This document shows positions 60,040 through 64,000 of a stretch of 64,000 nt of DNA, one piece after another. The stretch is from Steinernema hermaphroditum (lineage: Eukaryota; Nematoda; Chromadorea; Rhabditida; Steinernematidae). The DNA is taken from contig CM059625.1 of NCBI GenBank assembly GCA_030435675.1, forward strand, positions 2,356,001-2,420,000, in the 5' to 3' direction. Numbering within the stretch: the first letter of the stretch is position 1; every line of letters begins with the position of its first letter. Under the pieces are notes generated by a model. That model was given only the letters and a program-made list of their open reading frames with translations, did no database searches and was not told where the DNA came from. A program made the translations under genes and the position numbers.

Positions 60040-63000
60040 GTTTATTTTGAAAACAGTCAAGATGTATTCACACACGGAAGGCTTATTAAATGCAACAAAA
60101 ACATAAGGCATCATTGTGTATTTAACACACATGCTGATCATTAGATAACTTGGCAACAGCCCTCAACAGATCCTAAGAGCTTCAGCCCAAGTGCGATCTC
60201 ATTCGCAGGATAGACTACAGTTATTCCGATCACTTAATTTCACGCCGAATTCACATGTGATCTGCTACTTGACACCGACTGACTCAAAGCGGTCGTGCAA
60301 AAAACGCGGAACCATGCATCGACGCTACTTTGCATCATCTTCGGTTTCCCACCCATCCCGGCGTCATCTGCACACGCTATCTCGCAACGTCTCCTATGGC
60401 CACGGCACGCACGGTGATAGCATTTGACCGAGGAACAGCTGCCGCTTTTCTCGTCGGCTGACGCGAATGTTTCCTTTTTTTGCGTCTCCGACACAGTGAG
60501 ACCGATTTAGCAATTAACCTTTACGTCAAAGAATGACGGCTGCTGTGTAAAAAGCGCTTGCTGTTTTCCGGAATAGGAAGCCTGCTATCTATAATGTTTT
60601 AGCATGTTATCAATGGTTATGCACAGAACATGGAAAGCAAAGGAATTAGAGTGCAGAACCTGGCATTTTAGCTAGAAAAGCACAACATAGATCAGAAACA
60701 CTTGTGCAACTTAAGATAAGTCCACTTTGGGTTAACAAAAAACGTGAGGCTGCCTTGATCGAAACATTTTAAACTCTATCAAGATTCAAGTTACATATTC
60801 CCCCACCAATCAATAGGCGGATTTTGTCCATATGTTATGATCGAAAATCCCATTTTCTGTGTACCAGATAATTCTAGAAAAAATTATGCTTAACGAGAGG
60901 ATGGCTCATTCAGTGAGATGAATAAGATCTTACCCTCTAGGAGCTAAAGCGATGCTTCACTAGAAAAATCTCGGATAACGACCTTTCGCTCAGCAAACAA
61001 AGCACATGTACGCCATGAAACAAAATGAAAGATGTTTGTGAAAGCAGTAACTAGGTGAACTCAAAATCCTACGACATTTTCAACGCGTTCGCGAGACAGT
61101 ATCCGTACATGCTCCATGTGTTTGTGACTAACCTCCACATCTGCTTGGTGCACAAAAGACTTAGCGCTACTGTTTATGTAAAGTAACGGATGAAATAAAC
61201 ACATGCAATCGAATAACACTGAGTGCGTTCGTTATCTCATGTCAAATCTCAAGGCGCCATTTAAGTCCCCGATACAACAAATACTTTGGTGAAAATCGGC
61301 TGTCAGTCCGGTAGACAGATAACTGTACAGCACGTGCTGATAGCGATCCGGACGTCTTGGAAGATGTTGCAGTGCCGTTTCTTCAGGACATTCCTCGTTT
61401 TTTGCAATTACGGGCTTAGCACAGGCTGCCAGGTAATTTAAGGCAAATCAGCACCACAAATCGAAATTGCAAATCGCTATGGGGGAACATTGAAGCTCAG
61501 GACTGATTGTGCCATCCGCTGTCACTAATGCACCCTCGGTTAATGCGCCGTTGGAAATAAATTTTTTTCGCAATTACAAGGGGATGGTACTGTTTTTTGA
61601 GATGTGATCGCTTTGAACGACCACGTCGCCGACCCGGACACTTATCACTGTTGCAGAACTGCGGGAAAACATACACAAAAAAGTGGTGTCCAACACGGTT
61701 TTCACTTCCTCGTCTTGCGGTTATCAAACGCAATAAAATGTACTTTTCGATCCAAAATTGGAAAATGTATACAACGTGCATGTATGCAAAGGTCGTCTTC
61801 TCCCTCAGTTGATTGCAGATGCACTCCAAAAAATATATGCCCAGAAATGGGTTTTTGTCTGTCTCAAAAGGTTTCCAAACCATTTTTTCGAAGTATTACA
61901 CGAATGTGGTCATTTAGAAAACATTATTTAAGACTGGCCTACTTCCAGGCTCATAAAGAATAATGGTTCACTTTGCGTCTGCTTCAAATGTCATTTTTTT
62001 AGTGCTATGCAAAGGTCTCTCAGTATAATGTCGGTGCTAAAGCTGAGCAATGAACATACAACACAGTATAATTTTTTTTCTGTCTTCCACGATAAGAGTG
62101 ACAAAGAAGCTATCTGTCGTCTGCGCTTTTGTACCGGTGTAGATGGCAAACGACTTGCGGCTTTTTTCCCAGTATAGTTCATGTTCTTTTTTTCTGAACG
62201 GAGTTGATAAGATAGACGTAAGGATTTTAGTGGTGCGGCGAACAAAGAGTCTGAAAGGCCAAATGACGGCTGCGCTTTCGGACTGGCAATGATAATGCAT
62301 AAGAAAAAGACGGAGAGACACGTAGTTTCGATCTGTTTTTTTTTCAAGTGACTACCATACTTCTAAAATGGAGTTAACCTCATTCAGAAGCCAAAGAAGG
62401 CACAACTTTATGAGCAGATCACTAACATTTCAAAAACAAATTACCCTCGGACGATGATTTTACTAATTAAAACAGTACTTTAAATGTGGCTCTGCTTGTG
62501 CATAGTGTATTATTTTCAAACCCGTTTTCGGCCCTGAAGGTCTACAGCACTTATGGATCTTCAGGACTGGAAACGTGTCTTAAAAATAGAGCCTCTGTTA
62601 CAACACGTTCCAATAAAGTTGTTCAATTTATTTGCCTATACCACTCATACATCGTTTCCGCTTACATTGCAACTCGCCGTCAGTCTGACTGGACTCTTCG
62701 TACAAGCAAACAACCAAGACAAAGAACTGTTTTTCGCTTGTGTCGCCGTTGTTGTTTGTTGAGGAGAAGCGCTGATAAGAGGCGTCCTATCTGGAAGCCA
62801 CCTTTCTCGAGTGCAAAACACGTTCACCGTCGAAATGTGAGTAGTGCCAGCCCTTGGTGGTCATGATGTGATGGATTTCAAAGTGTGCGTGTCAACACAT
62901 AATTGCACTTCAAACGGTCAGAACTACGAAAGACTTAAAAGCACGGGATTTCGTGAGGTTTATAACGACCAAAAACCGTTCTGTTCAATAGTTCATTTCT

Positions 63001-63360
63001 AGATATATAAATCGGCCTGAATTGCAAATTTTGATTTGTATGTCTACAAAACAATATTGCATCAGACAGCTTCTGATCAGCGGTCATCAAGTTCATGTTC
63101 TGACTGATAACACTTTCCCCGGGTGCGGTCCGACGTCAATCTCCTTATGTCAAGAATCGGTAATCAGCAGTTTAAGGTTATCCAGACGAGATAACACCAA
63201 GACTGTGTCACTGGTCAAAAAGTTCAAAACAGCACAGTGATCAGGTGTTCTTTGGATTTTTATGAACATAAAGCACTAGTGATTACAGCAGATTAGTGGC
63301 TGTGTTGCTTAGTTTTAGTTCAAGCTGGTTCACGTGTCCAAGCAGAGGACAACCGTAGGC
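60040..63360. other. Long stretch without a recognised gene
   Basis: I find only short open frames. The longest (61497-61883 minus, 61604-61963 plus, 62486-62866 plus) show no domain, start context or splice pattern I can defend. The region is AT-rich. Confidence 0.3.
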
Positions 63361-63364
63361 CTCT

Positions 63365-63925
63365 GCTATCCCGGTTGCTTGTTTGGTTTGTTCAAAATTG
63401 TCCATACATTCACGGGCTGGCCAGTAATTAATGAATTCTTACATCACCATTACAGGTAGCCTTTCCTCTCAAATCGACAGTAATCAACACATTTTCATTT
63501 ATTTACAAAACCTTTTTACCAAAAAGGGGCACAATATTGTACAAGAAGTTGTTTAGTAAGTGTAAAGGCCATTGTACTGTTTTAAATATCGTGCACTTTT
63601 ATTTTTATTGGCTTATCCCAACAAATCACAGGACTTGTTAAGGTTGTGTTGAAATACTTTGAGCTCGATGTTTCCACTTTAAAGGGTAAAGTAAGAAGTC
63701 AACGGCTGGATAAAGACTGTAGTAGAAGTCAAATCAGTGGCTTGGCAAGGTCGACTGTTTGTTTCGAGAGAATTGGCAAGCAGAGAATCCCAAAGAAGTG
63801 TTAAGTTCTGTCGATTTGAGAGGAATGACTGACTGTAATGGTAGTTTAACCATTCATTCATTGCTGGCCAACCCATGAATGTCTGGACAATAGTGAACAA
63901 GCCAATCAAGCAACGGGGATATCAA
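63365..63925. repeat. Inverted repeat, ~120-bp arms, at the right edge
   Basis: The arm at about 63365-63485 matches the reverse complement of about 63800-63925. Shared blocks are GGTTGCTTG, TTGTTCA, ATTGTCCA, ACATTCA, GGCCAG and CCTCTCAAATCGACAG. The spacer is about 315 bp. The arms are diverged (about 80-85% by eye), and no open frame spans them. It is probably a foldback or MITE-type element. Confidence 0.65.
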
Positions 63926-64000
63926 AGACTTACTATTGTCTTGTGCCCTTTCCACTTGAATCAGTATAATAAGAAATCATTCGTTTAATTCGAAAAGCCT

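Overview
This is nuclear DNA of a nematode, most likely clade V (strongylid, hookworm or Haemonchus type). The signs are many short introns (about 34 to 60 nt), T-rich acceptors ending TTTTAG or TTTCAG, acceptors directly before start codons that look like spliced-leader trans-splice sites, AATAAA signals, and nematode-style gene families. All gene models were spliced by eye from reading frame and intron phase. Exon edges are firm where phase closed across several introns and weak elsewhere. No database search was possible.

Regions 0-12 kb: the left edge cuts an Argonaute gene of which only L1/PAZ exons are visible, followed by a LINE endonuclease fragment. Next come 3' exons of an unidentified minus-strand gene, an unidentified 309+ aa gene (4.5-6.1 kb), a 99-aa single-pass membrane protein, and a repeat-rich block with a tRNA-like sequence, nested inverted repeats and C-tracts (6.8-9.7 kb). 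12-21.6 kb: two full-length copies of a SINE-like family with 12-13 bp target duplications bracket a cluster of very small multi-exon genes on both strands.

22.7-31.8 kb: two complete genes for 53BP1/HSR-9-type proteins (Tudor plus tandem BRCT) lie on the minus strand. The first has a 93-bp coding minisatellite with an in-frame stop. 34-43.3 kb: an H-type ferritin gene with clustered GATA sites upstream, then a large DEAH-helicase/RBR ubiquitin-ligase gene whose helicase motifs have decayed while the RBR catalytic cysteine is kept. 44-47.4 kb: a third member of the 53BP1-like family seems split into a plus-strand Tudor-only gene, with two alternative copies of one 86-nt exon, and a minus-strand BRCT-only gene.

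48.9-52.8 kb: three unidentified genes. 53.6-55.0 kb: a 1.4-kb near-palindromic Tc1/mariner-type foldback element. 55.4-58.2 kb: an ADAM17/ADM-4 membrane metalloprotease. 59.3-59.9 kb: a secreted C-type lectin. The last 4 kb hold no recognised gene but include an inverted repeat.

The genes do not form an operon-like pathway. The most notable theme is local duplication and breakage of a DNA-damage/chromatin reader family, together with the pseudo-helicase ubiquitin ligase.
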